From contig NZ_PVTH01000007.1 in the NCBI RefSeq assembly GCF_003002875.1, forward strand, positions 148,332 through 212,331: 64,000 nucleotides of DNA, written 5' to 3'. The stretch is from Arcticibacter pallidicorallinus (GTDB taxonomy: Bacteria; Bacteroidota; Bacteroidia; Sphingobacteriales; Sphingobacteriaceae). Shown here piece after piece: positions 63,391 through 64,000 of this stretch (positions within the stretch are counted from its first letter, which is position 1; each line of letters opens with the position of its first letter). Both the position numbers and the translations under genes were made by a program. The notes below the pieces were generated by a model. The model was given only the letters and a program-made list of their open reading frames with translations. It was not told where the DNA came from and did not search any database.

Positions 63391-63500
63391 TGTAGGGTGG
63401 TGAAACTGGCAGACACACCTCCTTGTCTCGGTGGCGGAGATCATGGGAAATCCGGAAACGGCCTAACCACTCCTTGAAGGTTCGATTCCTTCCCCTACAG
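63391..63500 (+). tRNA. tRNA-like RNA 2: Leu-type D arm, GUC anticodon triplet, very long variable region
   Basis: Same design as copy 1. Acceptor TGTAGGG (63391-63397) / CCCTACA (63493-63499): relative to copy 1 the fifth pair changed from A-T to G-C on both strands, a compensatory change. D stem GTG/CAC, loop AAACTGGCAGA; anticodon arm CCTCC-TTGTCTC-GGTGG again with the T-T mismatch and GUC triplet; T arm identical; discriminator G63500; no CCA. The variable region is 41 nt (63435-63475): GGAG/CTCC outer stem and CCG-GAAA-CGG inner hairpin, where copy 1 has CCA-GCAA-TGG, again compensated and again a GNRA loop. Confidence 0.7.
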
Positions 63501-63538
63501 CCCTTTCATATAATTTAGGTTTATAATTGGTTAGTTTG

Positions 63539-63568
63539 AGCTCTCGCCCATCGAGAGCTTTATTTTTT
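63539..63568 (+). terminator. Terminator of tRNA-like gene 2
   Basis: AGCTCTCG (63539-63546), loop CCCAT, CGAGAGCT (63552-63559), then TTATTTTTT. Same element as after copy 1. Confidence 0.9.
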
Positions 63569-63875
63569 CCAGACTTTTTAGCTCAGCTGTATCTCAGCGA
63601 TGCCGCTGATCCTGGACCGCTTATATGCAGCCCATAATGGGCACTCATTCTCCCCTGATAAGTCCGACCTGAGTAGCTTAAAGTCGGACGTATTACTGCC
63701 TTTCAGCTGCACATATAGCTCTTCATATAAAGAAGGTCGAAGCTCAGCCTAAGCAGGACTTGACTGCTTTTGAGGTGCCTTATTTTAAAAAATCCATAAA
63801 ATTTTGTCGATTTTGACTAAAAAATCGTCGCGCCTTCTCTGCCGCACTACCTTGCCCTCCAAAACAAACAAGGTT
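63569..63875. other. Structured non-coding interval before the last gene
   Basis: About 300 bases with several small perfect inverted repeats: TCAGCG-ATGC-CGCTGA (63594-63609), GCCCATAATGGGC (63630-63642) and GTCCGAC...GTCGGAC (63662-63689). No protein-like frame of its own. A weak -7 candidate (TACCTTG, 63848-63854) precedes the gene at 63876. The hairpins may belong to a leader or to an unrecognised RNA. Confidence 0.45.
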
Positions 63876-64000
63876 ATGGCAAAAGTAGACAAGAAAGGAA
63901 TTGTGCGCGGAACAGCAGGTTCCGTTGTATATCGCGGCTACCGCGAAATGAACATCATCCAGGGGAAACCCCGCAAATTCGAACAGACCAGCGCAAGCAT
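63876..64000 (+). CDS. Start of an unrecognised gene, cut by the window edge
   Basis: Frame of 41 codons from ATG 63876 to the window end without a stop: MAKVDKKGIVRGTAGSVVYR, then GYREMNIIQGKPRKFEQTSAS. Basic, with a Gly-rich turn; it resembles the start of short hypothetical proteins common in Sphingobacteriaceae, but I can give no function. Real length unknown. Confidence 0.6.
   Translation, partial: MAKVDKKGIVRGTAGSVVYRGYREMNIIQGKPRKFEQTSAS

Larger units (their letters stand above)
63022..63568 (+). repeat. Tandem duplication of a tRNA-like transcription unit
   Basis: Two units about 308 bases apart, each with promoter, tRNA-like RNA and terminator (63022-63257 and 63331-63568). The downstream parts share an identical run of nearly 50 bases from aatttaggtttataattgg through the terminator stem. 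The tRNA bodies agree except in the acceptor stem (one compensated pair), one D-loop base and the inner part of the variable region. The upstream promoter regions are similar but more diverged. Confidence 0.9.

Noticed and set aside
63442..63467. An 11-nt GAAA-tetraloop receptor (CATGG...CCTAAC) in the variable region of copy 2
   Set aside because: The closing pair is not formed and copy 1 lacks the CC needed; the likeness is probably chance.
63083..63500. The tRNA-like pair as att sites of an integrative element
   Set aside because: No integrase is seen, and the repeats include promoters and terminators rather than a short 3' tRNA end.

Overview
The window is chromosomal DNA from a Bacteroidota bacterium, most likely a Sphingobacteriaceae (Pedobacter-like) member. 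The evidence is two SusC/SusD pairs, carboxypeptidase-regulatory-like N-terminal domains on the TonB receptors, DUF3857/transglutaminase and DUF2807 proteins, weak Shine-Dalgarno sites, and promoters of the Bacteroidota type (TTG, about 19-21 bases, TAnnTTTG). I see no insertion sequence, prophage, CRISPR array or rRNA.

Layout. 1-4373 (minus): a SusD gene cut by the window edge, with its SusC. 4878-17890: a molybdoenzyme and sulfur block. It holds a MoeB/ThiF-rhodanese-like protein, a NasA-type nitrate reductase with a di-haem b-like membrane protein, a four-cluster ferredoxin, a Rieske protein and a small membrane protein, a convergent NarK-type transporter, a TonB receptor with a thioredoxin-like partner, a split YeeE/YedE transporter and an MBL-rhodanese protein. 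17926-23233: hypothetical membrane and outer-membrane proteins, a GntR regulator and ribBA. 23237-28798 (minus): a PaoABC-like molybdenum hydroxylase with its MocA and XdhC helpers. 28886-35927: an Na+/H+ antiporter, two DUF3857/transglutaminase proteins, an EcsC protein and a DUF2807 lipoprotein. 35967-43589: a rhamnogalacturonan/pectin enzyme set (GH43, CE12-type esterase, GH105, GH106-like) around a TauE permease. 43779-44819: a flavin/2Fe-2S reductase. 45420-58259: a SusC/SusD locus coupled to a zinc metalloprotease, two M20 amidohydrolases (one frameshifted), a DUF3299-like protein, a truncated gcvH-like ORF and an amino-acid permease; it looks built for peptide or acyl-amino-acid scavenging. 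58310-62965: a basic disordered protein, a MATE exporter, a cold-shock protein, rpoN and riboflavin synthase. 63022-63568: two tandem tRNA-like genes. 63876-64000: start of an unrecognised gene.

The most unusual content is the pair of tandem tRNA-like transcription units. Each has a canonical tRNA core, a Leu-like D arm, a GUC anticodon triplet, a 39-41 nt variable region (far longer than normal) capped by a GNRA tetraloop, and its own promoter and terminator. The two copies differ by compensatory changes, which argues for selection on structure. Other points: promoters placed so close to the start codons of ribBA and ribE that the mRNAs should be almost leaderless; a GTP cyclohydrolase II domain that has lost its usual EGRGIG-type motif; several apparent pseudo-enzymes (MoeB-rhodanese-like, transglutaminase-like); a haloarchaeal-style Rieske/cytochrome-b nitrate reductase module; and a NarK transporter with an inserted soluble domain.
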